This document shows, in pieces, positions 1 through 14,631 of a DNA stretch of 64,000 nucleotides. Position numbers and translations under genes: made by a program. Origin of the DNA: Myrica gale. Lineage: Eukaryota; Streptophyta; Magnoliopsida; Fagales; Myricaceae. The stretch spans positions 19,169,001 through 19,233,000 of the forward strand of contig OZ005609.1 of NCBI GenBank assembly GCA_963930655.1, read 5' to 3'. The notes below the pieces were generated by a model. It saw only the letters and a program-made list of their open reading frames with translations, was not told the DNA's origin and ran no database searches. The stretch's first letter is position 1; each line of letters begins with the position of its first letter.

Positions 1-364
1 CTATTTATTATAACTCAATTGTTTGTTTCAATTCTATATAATTTTGTAAGATATTTACAACTAATATATAATCTTAGGACTCATATTCAATCGAAATCTC
101 ATATTCAATCAAAATCAATAAATCATCTCCTTTTTACGTTAACTTTACAATTCAATATTCATATTAGAAATAATACCAGCAATTTCTTATAAAATATCAT
201 GTGCTATTTATTTATACATAATTGCTTGTTTTCAATCCTATAGAGTATATATGATACTATTCTAGCAGTTAATTTCTTAGTTTATATATCCTATATAACA
301 TTAGAAAGTAACTTAACATAAAATAATCATTCGTAGGATTTCTATTTACTTGCTTGGACTGCAT
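1..364. other. AT-rich sequence, nothing recognised
   Basis: AT-rich DNA left of solo LTR A, continuing on its right from 3914. I see no frame, repeat unit or RNA gene in it. Confidence 0.5.
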
Positions 365-369
365 ACCAT

Positions 370-3300
370 TGTGAGACCCTGATTATTTCTTATGTTATTT
401 CTTATGTATTAGCTTTAAGTTTACTATGAAGCCATATTTTTGGCCAATGTATGGCCTAAGCTTTATGATAAGGTACATCAATTAATATGAGATTTTATGA
501 AATTTTTCTATTACATTATTTTCTTTTCATTATGAAAATTTTGTGCAAAGTTTAATTTTATTTTCCTAAGAGCCGAAACTTGCAAGGTAAGTTTCTCTCA
601 TGAATTTATATTTTCCATTTGCCTAGTATACTTCATGATCCATAAAAATTTAATTATGATTAAAGATTTTTATATATAGGCCGAAAATAATTAAATGGAA
701 TAAAATCATGAATTTCTTTTAAGTATTGAATATTTTTGTGTGTCATTAATAGGTGGCATATATTATTATTATGTGACCTAAATTAGTAGTTGAATTATCA
801 TTGGAATATTAGATGATAAGTTACTAGACATATGATAAAGTTTAAGAGAGTTTAAATGATAAGCACACTTGCTTATCATAGTGATAAGCAAGCATGATGA
901 TAAGTTAGGGAACTTTTTATGTAATAAGTCATTGTGGCTATTGTAGAGATAGGCTAGAGCCATTATCTTAGGATAAGATATCATGCTTATGAGGTGATAA
1001 GCTATGTAATTGATCTAGATAAGCTAGAGAGCTTATAGGAGATAAGTTAGGTGAAATAGTAACTAAATTCACCCCCCTTCACCTCCTGTCTTTTTCAACA
1101 TGTCATTGTCCTTGTCATTGCCATAACTTCACCTTGGGAGATTCAATTGCCAATTCAATTCACACTTCACACTTGAATTTGCCTTGGCCGAATATCACCC
1201 ATTCCATTTCAACACTCTTCATTTTCCTCTCTTGGCCGAATCTCTCCTCTAAGCACAAGCCTTGTTCTTTTCCTTTTGCAACCTAAAACACTCTCCAAAG
1301 TTCAAGTTTAGTTCTCTCTTTGTGGTGACCGAACCCTCTCTTTGTGCAACACCATTTCCTCTTTTGAAAATTCTACTCATTTAGCCACTTTTCCCTTTAT
1401 AAGATTTAACTCACTTCCTTAGAGCTAAATCATTCAAGTTTACCATATTTCTCTCCACCATAAAACCTACCCTAGCACCTTATAATCAAGCTTGGAACCA
1501 CTCCAAAAAGGGTGAACTGAAAATTGGGAGAAGGAAGGGTTTTGGTGAAAATTTGGTGAAGGTAGAGGTAGGTTTGATTCTACAAGTGTTTGTGCTTAAA
1601 GTTCTTTATAAGTTCTAACCTAAGATATTTTATTGTGCTAGGTACTCAAGGCTTGTGATTAATCATCAAGGTAAGGCCAAAGATGTGGGTTGTTAGTTCT
1701 AAAATGATGTAGGCCGAATATCACATGGTTGGATTTGAGTTGGTACTTGGTTTTGCTAGATCTTGAGGTTATGAGATCAACCCTAAGATATAATGTTAGA
1801 TCTAGCCATATGAGCATGAGATCCGAACTTAAATGTTAGAAAATGTTAAGGATGAATAATGCATGCTAGTATGGTCTTAAAATGCCAAGGGTATGCATGA
1901 TTGCAAGTTTTGTCATTAAGGGTTATGATTTATGGTGTTGGCCGAAACTTATAGGTGTTGAATCTCTAAATATATTTTGTTAAATGTCAATTTGATGAAT
2001 GGTCATGACATGTATAAAGGTTTAGTGAACACATACATATGGGCTAGACTTGAAATATAATAGGTTGCATGCAAATCGAAAGAGCTAATCATTGTATGAA
2101 CATTTGTGTTGGCCGAATATGGCATGATGCTAGATCTAGAAGTTGTGTTGTGATTGGTAAATCTTAGGTTGTGAATCTGAAAATGGAGGATGAGATCACC
2201 ATTGGAGAAGAAAACTTAGACAAGAAATGCTTAAAATGGTACATAGCCGAATAACCTAATAAGTGGAACCCTAATAGCAACCCTATGAATAAGACTATAT
2301 TACATGTGATGGATGAATAAAAATTTGGGTTATAACCAAGTAAGTTAGAAGATTTAAGCTCAATCATAAAACACGTCGGATTAGTAAGAGAAAAACATAG
2401 ATAATAAGTTTAAAGATTCGGATTAAAAGAATTAGCAAAGCTTTGTGGTGTTAAATATAGATTGAGGATTTTAACTAGGTTGGCCGAAACTTATGATGGA
2501 CAAAATAGCTTATATTTTTGGGTTGCATAGAGATTTAATGTTAAGCTATAGATTAAGTATAATTAGGGTTAAGTAATTGTTGAACTTGAGGACCTAGTTA
2601 ATTGTATGCAATAAAAGAAAGATTTGGATTTGATTGAAGTGCAATTAGCTTGCTAATTAGAAACTAAGTAAGATTTATTAATAAAGAATCCTATATAAAA
2701 CTTTGTGAATAATATCATATTTTCAGAAACATATATATCTTTGGGTAATAACCGAATAAAATGCAAATATTTAACTTATATGATTACGTACTTATTTCTT
2801 AGTGCTAAGAAATGTTTGAATCGCTTGTAGGTGATCTACGTGTCTTTATACATTATCAAGGAGACCAAGTGTAAGTGGAAACCGTAAGTGGATCGTAAGT
2901 GAACCTTACACTTTCTATGAAAACTGGAATGACACACTGCATCGATTCATGAACAAGCATGATGTTTTGAGCAAGCATGACATGGCATGAGCATTGCATG
3001 ATTTTTCTAAAAAGAATTTTTATGCAATGATTTTATTGAAAGATTATGGAAGTTTATGAAACGATAAGTTAAGTCAAGGGGCACTGGTCGGTACCGTACC
3101 ATCAAGATGGACTCTCATACCGAAGGATGAATGCGAGAAGGATGGGTGAATCCAAGAGGTTGTGCAAACCACACTGAAGGACATTGAGAAGGTGTGGGCC
3201 TCCAAGGGTCATGTCTAGCCACTGAAGGACGAATGCGAGAAGTTGTGCTAGCTTGACCGAATGTAAGGTCTCCAAGGGAAATAGGGGACGGTTCCAAAGG

Positions 3301-3908
3301 GAACGCACAACCCTGACTTCAGGGGTTAAATAGAGCGATTAAGCCCACAAGTATGAATGAGTGATTTTTCAAGGGCTAGGGGTCAATTTCACAAGCAAGT
3401 ATGAATGAAATATTTTCAAAGGCTTGAGGCCAAATTCAAGCAAGAGCATGTGCATATCCATGACATGCATGTGCATCACGAATTAATTTTCTTTTTCATG
3501 ATTAAGCAAGTACAAGTCAAGAGCATGTTTTAAGTTTATGTTTTTCCCTTACTGAGTCTTTTTGACTCACGTTTTTAAAATTGTGTCATTCCAGATGCCT
3601 CAGGTGAAGAAAGTCAGGAGGACTACTTGACTTAGGAGGGAAAAAGGATCATATTCATGTTTTGTTGATTGTGACTTGATCGATGAGATCCGTCACTTGT
3701 TTGGTGTTAAATATGTTATGTATGTCATGTATGTATTAAGGTGCAACTTATTGAGAACCCTGATTATGTTATGAGTTGGCTCGAATCCCTCGTGATCCTG
3801 TACGTTTCCGCTGTAAGTACGTAAGAATGTATGTAAGAACGCTAGAGCTATCCGGGGGATTGCTCGCGGCTGTCACGGTCCCTGCAGGATGCCGTCCGGG
3901 GCGTGACA
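370..3908. mobile_element. Solo LTR A (3.5 kb, long-LTR retrotransposon family) with 5-bp TSD
   Basis: The unit starts TGTGAGACCCTG and ends GGGGCGTGACA. It is flanked by the perfect 5-bp direct repeat ACCAT (365-369 and 3909-3913). It shares long stretches with the second copy at 44743-48240, including the block at 3080-3310 and the 3' end. No gag or pol is adjacent, so it is a solo LTR left by recombination. Small minus-strand frames at 3102-3308 are not genes. The 5' third carries many GATAAG motifs. The LTR terminus CGGGGCGTGACA (TGTCACGCCCC on the other strand) resembles ends of plant Ty3/gypsy LTRs. Confidence 0.88.
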
Positions 3909-4085
3909 ACCATTATATTGAATCATTGATGGATCGAAGAAGATAAACGATCAGTGATTACCAACATCAATCTTATCTTCCCCAGTAAATAGATATTATA
4001 CTTATCTAATATCTAGTGCAGGTTATATAGAAGAATAAAGAATTAGTAAGATTTCCAGAAAAATGAATTAAGTATTTAAATATCT

Positions 4086-4690
4086 AAATGAATTCACATT
4101 TTTAAGTTATTAAATAAATTGACATCTTTAAATTAATGAGCAAACTATGGTGGGAGCTAAATGAATTCACATTTTTAAGTCTTTAAATAAATTAACATCT
4201 TTAAATTAATGAGCAAACTATGGTAAAAGTTAAATGAATTCATATTTTTAAGTCTTTAAATGAATTCACATTTTCAAATCTTTAAATGAATTAACATATT
4301 TAAATTAATGAGCAAACTATAGTAGGAGTTAAATGAATTCACATTTTTAAGTCTTTAAATCAATTCACATATTTAAATTAATGAGCAAACTATAGTAGGA
4401 GTTAAATGAATTCACATTTTTAAGTCTTTAAATCAATTCACATATTTAAATTAATGAGTAAACTATAGTAGTAGTTAAATGAATTCATATTTTTAAGTCT
4501 TTAAATGAATTTACATCTATATGAATTCACATCTTTAAATTAATAGGTAAACTATGGTAGGAGTTAAATGATTCCCATTTTTAAGTCTTTAAATGAATTT
4601 ACATATTGAAATTAATGAGCAAACTATAGTATGAATTAAATGAATTCACATTTTTAAATTAATGAGCAAATTATGGTAGGAGTTCACATT
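4086..4690. repeat. Degenerate tandem array, unit about 73 bp
   Basis: About eight copies of a unit containing AATTAATGAGCAAACTATGG and TAAATGAATTCACATTTTTA repeat at spacings of about 73-76 bp, with some longer variants (for example near 4230-4310) and shorter ones. Very AT-rich. The array ends where hAT-like sequence begins. Confidence 0.85.
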
Positions 4691-4749
4691 TTTTTTAATC
4701 TCAAAATTAAAAAATGTGTGTTGAAAAATGAAAAGGAAAAAAAACAGAA

Positions 4750-6320
4750 AAAGGGAAAAAAATTGAAACCGGTCTGGACCGTATTTCAGAAGTCTGGTCC
4801 GGTCCTTTATTTTAGCAGGATAGGAAATCCGGTCCAGCCGCAGTCCGGTCTGAAAACCGGACCGGATTTCCGGTCCTGCAGCCCTACTCTCAGGCCTAAG
4901 CTCACTGCTCAGCTCTCTCTAGTCTATCTTTGTCTCTGACTCTCTATTGTCTTGTTGGTCGTTGTTTCCCTCACTCTCAATCCCTCTGCCTTGACACCGT
5001 TGAAGGCCAAGGGCCAAGGGCGTTGCCATTGACAGCCGTTTTGCCCCCCTCTCTCTCTCTCTCTCTCTCTAACAACTCTGCCTTTGCCCTCTTTGCCTCT
5101 CTGTTTAATGTTTTTAGTCTTTTTCAATTTCATTTTCATTAGAATCAGTTGTTCTTCATTTCATTATCTATTAACTAATTAATTTTATTTTAGTGCAAGT
5201 TACAAGATTGACAGGTTGTGATTTGTGAATTTGTGTTGTGCCGTGTGTGGTCAATGCACTGCATTGAGGTAAAAATTTGTTCACTTATTTAGTTAATTAT
5301 TTATTGTAGTTCATTAGTTAATTTAGAATTTTAGAGTATAGATTATGTTGTGAAACTGTGGAGGATTTGGTTTTGTTTGAAGTTGTCAATCTGTTTGCAA
5401 TTGGAGGATGGACAATGGACTTGATTGGATAGTTGGTTTTGAAGAGTATATATTTTAATGCAATTTGAATAATCTGTGTATGAATATATATTTTAATGCA
5501 ATTTGAATAATCAGTGTATAAGTATATATTTTAATGCAATTTGAATTTTCTTGAAATTGTTTGAAATTTTTCAAAAAGTTGTGAATCTATTTGAAATTTT
5601 CTTGAGTGTTTGTGAAATTGTTTAACAAGTTGAATGCAATCTAAATGTAGCAATTTGAATGCAATAAACTTGAAGAAATGAAATGTTAAGTTTTAAAATG
5701 ATTATTAGTAATTAGAATATGAGTATGTTTAATTTAATTTAATGTTTGGTTTTTATTTTATTTTTAAAATGACTATTATGCATTTTTTAAATAACTATTA
5801 GAGTATGAGTATTTTAGGGGATTTAAATCTTATAAATTTTCTTTTCAAAATTTTTTGTTTTATCATATGGATCCGTTTACTTCTTCTTCTATTCCTTCGG
5901 TTGACTCATCGACACCACGTCCCCAAGTAGGAGCCGATGCTTCCTCCCCTATTATTGGCGAGAAGCCGACTCTTCAAGTTGAGGGTGGTGTTGATATGTC
6001 AGCATCACTTTGCCCATAGTGGAGGAAAGTTTCTCAACCGTCTCTCACGTGGGATCATTTCACAAGGGATGAAAAAGTGACTAACACTATCATAATCATA
6101 TGATAGTGATGTTTTGATTAAATGATCAACATTTTATTCCATTCAATTCAACTATTCAATTTGAAATATTTGTAGATTTTTTTCCCATAATGTAAATTTG
6201 TTTATTTATATGTTTATTTGTAATTTGTAAATTTGTTATTTATAATTTTGTATAATTTTTCTTTCATTAATGTATGTATGTGATTTATTAATTTAATGCA
6301 ATCTTCAATTATAGAATTGT
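4750..6320 (+). mobile_element. hAT-type transposon relic, internally deleted
   Basis: The subterminal region 4760-4886 is full of CCGGTCCGG and ACCGGACCGG motifs ending GCAGCCCTA, a style seen at plant hAT ends. A CT-rich leader follows (4890-5110). At 5867 an ATG opens a transposase-like N-terminus (MDPFTSSSIPSVDSS) with a stop after 51 codons, then a BED-like LTWDHFTRDEK stretch that jumps straight into 3' noncoding sequence. The 3' part (6080-6315) matches, inverted, 40331-40600 in the second hAT relic. Confidence 0.65.
5447..5548. repeat. Three tandem copies of a 38-bp unit
   Basis: TATATATTTTAATGCAATTT begins at 5447, 5485 and 5523, giving a 38-bp period inside the hAT relic leader region. 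Confidence 0.85.
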
Positions 6321-6489
6321 AATATGTAAATGAATAAAAAAGTATTGGATCTAGCATCCAATCCAACATCCAACTAAATTTTGGATCCAACATCCATATT
6401 TAAAAACCTGATCGTGGAAGCCTAAAGAATCAAGCCTAAGACCAATTTGTGTAATAACTAATAAGCCCTAAAAATTGAAATTTTGGGGC

Positions 6490-7830
6490 CTAAAATCAGC
6501 CCATATATCACTGTCGGAGTTCCGACATCCGGTACTGGGATTGCCAGAATTCCGACAATTGTCGAACCGGATGCCAAAATAGGCATCTATTTATTACCGG
6601 CATCGGAGCCGACAATACCGGTACCCAACCCTAATGGCACGCAAAATCTTGGAAAAAAATTGAAATTTTTTTCCTAATAAAATAATTATAAAAATTTTCT
6701 CTCTTTATCAAATCTAAGGAAGATAATTTTTACCTGTGGAATCGGAAATTGTGATACTAGTTCCGGTCTATTCCAGTACCGGAACCAGATTCCGTTTTTG
6801 AAAAATTTATGAATTGGAATCGGAACAAAAAATTTCGACAAAAATATCGAAATTTCGGCTTCAACATATTTAGTGCTGGTGTTTAAAAAAATAAAAAAGT
6901 TACCTAGGTCAAAACGACCCTGGTCACGCGAGTCTTCTTTGTCAAGTCTTCTTCATCAAGGCTGTAAAACAATAGTTTTGCTATCTCGAAAAATTATTCT
7001 GAAGCACAAGTCTTCCTTGAGGCAGGGAGTTGTTGGCAACAGATCTTGGCGATTACAAGAGGCAGAGTGTGGTTGGCAGCACATCTGGCGATAAGAGACA
7101 GATCTTAGCATCTTCGAGACTTGGCTGGATCTGGTGAGTCTTGCAGATATGGTGACTGCCGAGGTCCCAGCAATTACGCTGGGAGGAGAGCGGAGAATAC
7201 AAGGATTTAATGCTTGAGGATGCTGCTTCTCCGTTTTCATCTGCTTCTTCATTGTCACTGCCTTTAGATTCTCAATTTTTGTTTCTGCCTTTGGATACTA
7301 AATAAAGGGTGAAAGAGAGAAAAAGAGGGGACAAGGGTATGCTTTTCTCAAATATTGGTTTTCTTTTTTGTACTTTTCTTGATTGTTCTATTTGTTACTT
7401 AGGTGGAGAGATGGATTCCCTTGGTATTATTCTTGTAGCAATAATCGCACGTTCAGATGCCTGATGCGCCAACCAAAAATCATAGATGGTCCATGGACAA
7501 ATTTGCTTTCTCTTCTCCATTGTTCTGTTTGTTCAGTCATTAATTTTCAATGGATATGATAATTCTTATGGAAACTAATACGTGCACTGTTCTATCCCCA
7601 AAAGACAAAAAGTGTTTCTGCTTCGGATCTAGATTTGTGGGATTTCATTGTTCTAATTTGTTGGTTTAGAATCACTCTTTTCAACTATTATGTGGACCGG
7701 AATTTCCGGATTCTGGTTCCATTCCATGGTTCCATTCCAGGATCAACCGAAATGAAAAATCCGGTGAGTACCGGAACCGGAGTTGGAATGGCTCATTCCA
7801 GTTCCATCCGTTATGTTATTCACTCTTGAT
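6490..7830. mobile_element. Further hAT-like terminal fragments (CCGGAA-rich)
   Basis: Blocks of short inverted motifs (TTCCGAC, CCGGTACC, GGAACCGGA) occur at 6510-6640, 6750-6860 and 7690-7815, the last two in opposite orientation, as at ends of hAT elements. The middle (6870-7670) holds no recognisable transposase. Boundaries are approximate. Confidence 0.4.
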
Positions 7831-9054
7831 CAAATTATCTATTTTCACTACAAATAAATATAAAAAATTCATCCAAATCATCTATCTTTTCACATTTTCA
7901 CTAATTCCAACACCACAAATGAATAACAATGAATAAAATAATAAAAAGAAAATAAACTACAAGATTAAAAATGAAAATTCTGAAAAACCCGAGTTTTAAG
8001 GATTCATTTAACAACTTATAAAATCTTTGATCGATTATACACAACCGAACGAAAATGATAAGTTTGGAAATCTAACAATGAACCTTCTAAAATTGTTAAT
8101 GTGATGAAATTGAACAATAAACTATAATTTCACATGAAAGAGATTCTTAGTGCATTCAATCTATTCAAAACGCACAGTAAATAATTATCTCGTGAGTAAT
8201 CAAAATAATACTTCACATCTAACTTTAGCAATAAAGATATAGCCTCACATCTTCCTAATTATGAATCTCAGAGAAAAAGCTTATATGCTTTGTTTTTCTC
8301 CTTCTAGTCCGTTTTTCATCCTTAATACGTGCGAATTCATAAACGTTTATGAAATACGAAATTTTAGATAACGAAAATATTTCCAAACGTGACCCAGATC
8401 GAATTATTTGAATAATTAATGAATTAGTTATGATTTTTTTTTCTAAACAAGTCCCTATTCACTTTTATCTTGATTTTGAATTCAAATTTTGCTTCTCCCT
8501 ATCTTTAACTCCACTAAATTAGCATTAACAAGAATTTTCCAACCTCTTATCTTCATTAATTGAATAGTAATAAGTGATTAAAATTACTTGCAAAGAAAGA
8601 TGCATTGGAATCATTTTTTATAAGAAAATAAATGGATCGAATTTAATTAAAATTAAAATACTAATTTACTTAAAAAACGCATGAAAAGCCTCTAATAATA
8701 ATATAAATTATCTCACAATCAACGCTAACGCGAAACAGCAGAGAGCATAGAACCCAATTTTGCTTGTCGTTTTTTTCCTTCTCTTGGGTATCTCAGTAGC
8801 CGGGCGGTGGGTTTAGGATTTTTTTTCTTTATTTATATTATAAAATAACCATTTGGTAATTTTCGATTTTAAAAGTTTTATGAGATATGATGCTCTTGAT
8901 TTCTCGTAGACCTCCTTAGTTTGTAGTTCAATATTTCTTGTAGCACAAGTACTGTTTTTCTAATGATTTTTCTTGTAGTTTTTACATTTTGACCCCCCCC
9001 CCCCAAATTTTATTTTTGTAAAACTAGCCTCTCTAATATTTAATCATAGGGGTA
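7831..9054. other. Intergenic AT-rich sequence
   Basis: No gene or repeat border is visible. A run of 13 C at about 8992-9004 is the only striking feature. Confidence 0.4.
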
Positions 9055-9346
9055 ATGTCATAGTAAGCTCCTTAATTATAGGCCAAAATCAATTTCTCTC
9101 CTTAAGTTTCAAAACTTTAAACTCTATATATTTTGAACATGATCATTTCTCGCTTTTCGTTTGAATTGACCGTTAAACCACATACAAAATTATCGAAATG
9201 CCTCTCCAATCTATTTATTTTTAACTCATTTCTTGTTTTTTAAAAAATTTTATCTTTGAGAGGCATTTTGATCGTCAAATAGCCGTTTTGAAACTTAAGG
9301 GGACAAGATTAATTTTGACATATAATTATTACCCCTTAATACTAAC
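9055..9346. mobile_element. Foldback MITE with long imperfect TIRs
   Basis: The left arm (from about 9055, with CCTTAATTATAGG and CTTAAGTTTCAAAAC) is matched by the reverse complement of the right arm up to about 9346 (GTTTTGAAACTTAAGG, TAATTATTACCCC). No coding capacity. Confidence 0.6.
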
Positions 9347-11435
9347 TTCACCCTTGATATCAATGTTATTGAATTCCTCTCTTAAAGTGTAATGCCTTAA
9401 TATATTTGCAGAGGTGCAATGCTGTAATGAAGATGTTCATACCACATAGATGCTATGCAATGGTTTTTGCATTCAAAGCAAGCTGTATCTATTCTTATTG
9501 AGAGTGAAACGCATGACATATTGAAGGCTGGTGGTAATTGTAGAGGATAAAACGAGAGTGCGCATCTGTGTACCGTTTGGATACCACTGCTGGTCAATAC
9601 CTTGACATATAGCTTTGCTTTTTGTTATTTGGTCCCTTCTTTTGTGGCCGGGGACCTTTGACCATATTTGTTGTAGCTCTCCCTTAAGATGCTAACTTGG
9701 TTTGTGTATATACCTATGCCCCTAGTTTTGTCACCTTTGGTACCTTGCGCTGCACTTTATTAGAGTATCAAAGCAGAAAAAAAGAAAAAACGTTTTATGG
9801 GCTCTTGTTAGAGAGTTCGGATGTTAAACAGAGCGAGAGAGGAGTAAACAATTTATGGGCACATCCTCCACGATAGCTTGCTCTAATCGTCATCAATCTT
9901 GTCAGTAACACCCATCTGTATTCACAAGAAACATTCGTAGCAGGATTCACAAGGTTATATTGTGATCCACAACCCCAAAACATGAGACTCGTTAGGGTTT
10001 AGCTGTAGACTGAACAATAAACAGGAATACTATACGTCTCGTAATTTAGATAAGTATAATCAGATCCAATCACACCACAATACGGTCAAATAATTGTTGG
10101 GAGACAGTTGGCCCTATGAAAGTAGAGTATGGCAGTGGAGATGGCATTCCACTGATAACGCACCACAACGCACAATGCAAAAAACAAATTAAACACCTTA
10201 CACCTTCATATAATCCAAGCACAAAAAGCAGGCACAAATTTGACTGGTCCACCACTAGGGTCCATCATTGGTTTGGTAACTTTCTGAGAGATCACACATC
10301 CATACTTCTCCATTTCTGCATATTCAACAATTTTTAATCAACTCGTTCATTAATTAGTGAATTCACAAGGACAGCATAATACGAGTATGTCTAATAGCAT
10401 CAACTAGAAAACGGCAAAGAAGAAAGCTCCAACACCAAATAAACAACAATAAACCTACGACCCACCAACATGATGCATAGTAAACCAGACCGTGTTTAAT
10501 TCTCAGGAGAATATTATCCTCTGGGTTGATTGGTCATTATGGACAAAGACGAAAACATACATCAATGATAAAGACCGTTCAATCAGTTTAGGAAACTACT
10601 TACCAATCTAAAAGAAGCTCACTCAACCTTAAGACCCGTGGGACGACTCTTTAACCCATCTATAATCATATAGCTATTTTGTTTGACGATGAAGCTGAGT
10701 AAGCATGTATCCTTTGCTTTTTAGATGATAGGGATACATAAAGCACTAAATGAAGACAGGAAGAATCAGTCCCATTACTGACTGAGGAAGAAGAAAAACA
10801 AACAGAAGCATTCTTGCTGCATCAAGTGTACTTTCTTTGTTGTGAACAAATCAGTGAAGAGTGCAGTAATTTCTGGACAGATAATGGAGGTCATTGCAGT
10901 GAAAACAATGTTGGTTGCAACTTAAGATTCACTAATTTCAATAAACACGTCTAAACCAGACATACACCTGTACTTCAATTTCACTTTGTTTTAAGACATA
11001 CATATGTAGTTTAATTTCACTTTGTTTTTTTCCTTGCCAGTGCTTAGAAATGGTTTCATGTCATTCCCACTTTATCCTTTTCTCCTTCTGTTTTACAATA
11101 AAAAATACGGCAAAAAATTCATTACACCTCCTGGTGCCATATTCATGCATAAATCTGTATGTCAGTCAGCAAGTACATGAGAAATATTATTTAGACATTA
11201 CCTTAAACAATAATTCTAGGAGGAACAGACAGAAGATAAGGACTCATTAGGCAGATTCAAGCTCTTTACCGGCTTACAAAAAATGACTTCTTTTTCTGTA
11301 ATGCAAAACACAAGGTCTAAACCAAAGTTTCAATAAGCAAAGTGACAGAATATGCCTCATATAAACATTCCACCATAGTTGCATAATGTAAAATAACGTC
11401 AATTGCCAAGTTTAATACCTTTGCCTAGATAAATT
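9347..11435. other. Intergenic DNA downstream of CXIP4, including its 3' UTR
   Basis: Short frames occur on both strands but none shows a known domain or consistent splice sites. The part next to 11436 must hold the CXIP4 3' UTR; no polyadenylation site could be fixed. Confidence 0.4.
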
Positions 11436-12930
<1,495 letters not shown>

Positions 12931-13056
12931 ATATGTCGGTTTCGTGTGGGATGCAACGACGCCGTCTGTTTCCAACAGAGTCACAGACGACTACGTAACC
13001 ATCTTCCGTTATGGTACATGCTTCCACCATGCACACCGTGGTTGCTCACGAGTTTT

Positions 13057-13089
13057 GGCCCACTACTTATTTCAGTCCATTTTGGCCCA
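13057..13089 (-). promoter_or_regulatory. Two TGGGCC site II-type elements upstream of CXIP4
   Basis: GGCCCA occurs at 13057-13062 and 13084-13089, which is TGGGCC on the CXIP4 coding strand, about 130-160 bp upstream of the inferred leader start. TGGGCC/T (site II) motifs are common in promoters of plant housekeeping and proliferation genes and bind TCP factors. Their use here is inferred from position. Confidence 0.45.
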
Positions 13090-13320
13090 CTTCTCTAATT
13101 TAAAGTAAATCTTATTAATTTATTAGTTTAAAATGCCTAAGCGTAAGTCTTCATTCTCTCTGATTTCTGTTCGAATTAAATGGTCTAATTCGGGTATTAA
13201 TAGATAGTATATGAGTTTTACAACGAGTTTATAAAGTTTAGTAATTAACACAAACAATATTAAATACTGTGAAAACTTATATATATATATATATATCTTT
13301 CTGAATTGGACTATGTAACA

Positions 13321-13374
13321 ATAAATTGGAGAGATCCTTATCCCATATACAGGATAAGGATCTCTCCAATTTAT
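13321..13374. repeat. Perfect inverted repeat: 23-bp arms, 8-nt loop
   Basis: Positions 13321-13343 and 13352-13374 are exact reverse complements separated by CATATACA. It directly abuts the foldback element that starts at 13375. Confidence 0.95.
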
Positions 13375-13729
13375 GGGAAATTTGTTTTTTAGTCCTTAGA
13401 TTTTGGGCCATTTTTAATTTTAGTCCTTAACTTTTAACTTTTAAAATTTTAGTCCTTGAACTTTCATCTTTGTAAAATTTAGTTCTTCCGTCAGTCTGCC
13501 GTCAATTTTTGTACCGGTCGACCGCCAATTTTGAAGCGGTCGACCGGATATATGTTTTGAAAGTGAGCAGTCGACCGGTACAAATTTGACGGCAAACTGA
13601 CGGCAGACTGACGGAAGAACTAAATTTTACAAAGATGAAAGTTCAAGGACTAAAATTTTGACCCTCTAAAATTCATGACTAAAAATGAAAATGGTTTAAA
13701 ACCTAAGGACTAAAAAGCAAATTTTTCCA
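13375..13729. mobile_element. Foldback element with about 170-bp TIRs and GTCGACCG motifs
   Basis: The left arm (GGGAAATTTG, TTTTTAGTCCTTAG, TTAGTTCTTCCGTCAG) is mirrored by the right arm ending CTAAGGACTAAAAAGCAAATT. The centre carries GGTCGACCG-type palindromes at about 13517, 13539 and 13572. It has no ORF. It is probably a non-autonomous Mutator-like or foldback element; no clear target-site duplication was found. Confidence 0.7.
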
Positions 13730-14631
13730 TTTAAGAAAAGATCTTTTTCTCAATTGGTAAGGGTTTACTACGAAGAAGGTCTTCCCTTGTTAGTCCTTTT
13801 TTTCTTTCCTTATTTGTATAGAAATTGAATATCTAATGGCGTGGATTATTGTTCGCACAAGATTTTACTAATTTAGAAATGATTGAATTTGAATTTCACA
13901 GTTGAAACATAGAGACGCAACCATATGAATAAAATTCCGAACGGTACAAGTTTAGGCTTTAGCAACACCAAAATGGGGATAGATAATACAAATAAACATA
14001 ATATACTTGAAAATATATGAGAACCCAGATAAAAAAAACATTTTTTTAGCTCAATCTTAATTATGTGAACTTTAAAAATCCAGCAAAATTAAAATATAAA
14101 ATACACATCTAGCATTAATATCAAAACAATAACAATAATTATCGTGGATACCACGTTGAGCACTTCACGAGGTAAAGTAAATTAATAACTAGAGAGCTAT
14201 CAAAAGAAAGAGCAATAGATATCCAACGTGCGAATGACAAAGTAATAAAAAAAAAAAGAAGGGAAAAAATGGAGTGAAACATAATTATAATTTGATCACC
14301 GTTAAGATTGTGCCACATGTCCATTTTTTATTGACTTTGATGATGAAGTGTAATCCTACTGATAGTTTGAGATGCAACTAAAACAGATTGCAAATCAGCG
14401 ATGATAACAATATTTAGAAGCCAAATGGTACGTCATATAATGAAAACACGATTAATAAAACAGATTGCGGTAGGTGAGGACAATAGATCTCAGAAGCCAA
14501 ATGGTGGGTCATGCCGGATAATTCTAATTATATAGGAAACTAAAATTCAGTTGTGAATGGTTTCAAATGTTGTATTCACGTCACTATATAGGACCTCTTC
14601 TTATAGAGGTTGTCTCAAAACTAAACACGAT

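Noticed and set aside
6956-7258. 100-codon minus frame between hAT-like fragments
   Set aside because: No recognisable domain, no splice context and an unremarkable composition; probably a chance frame inside transposon filler.
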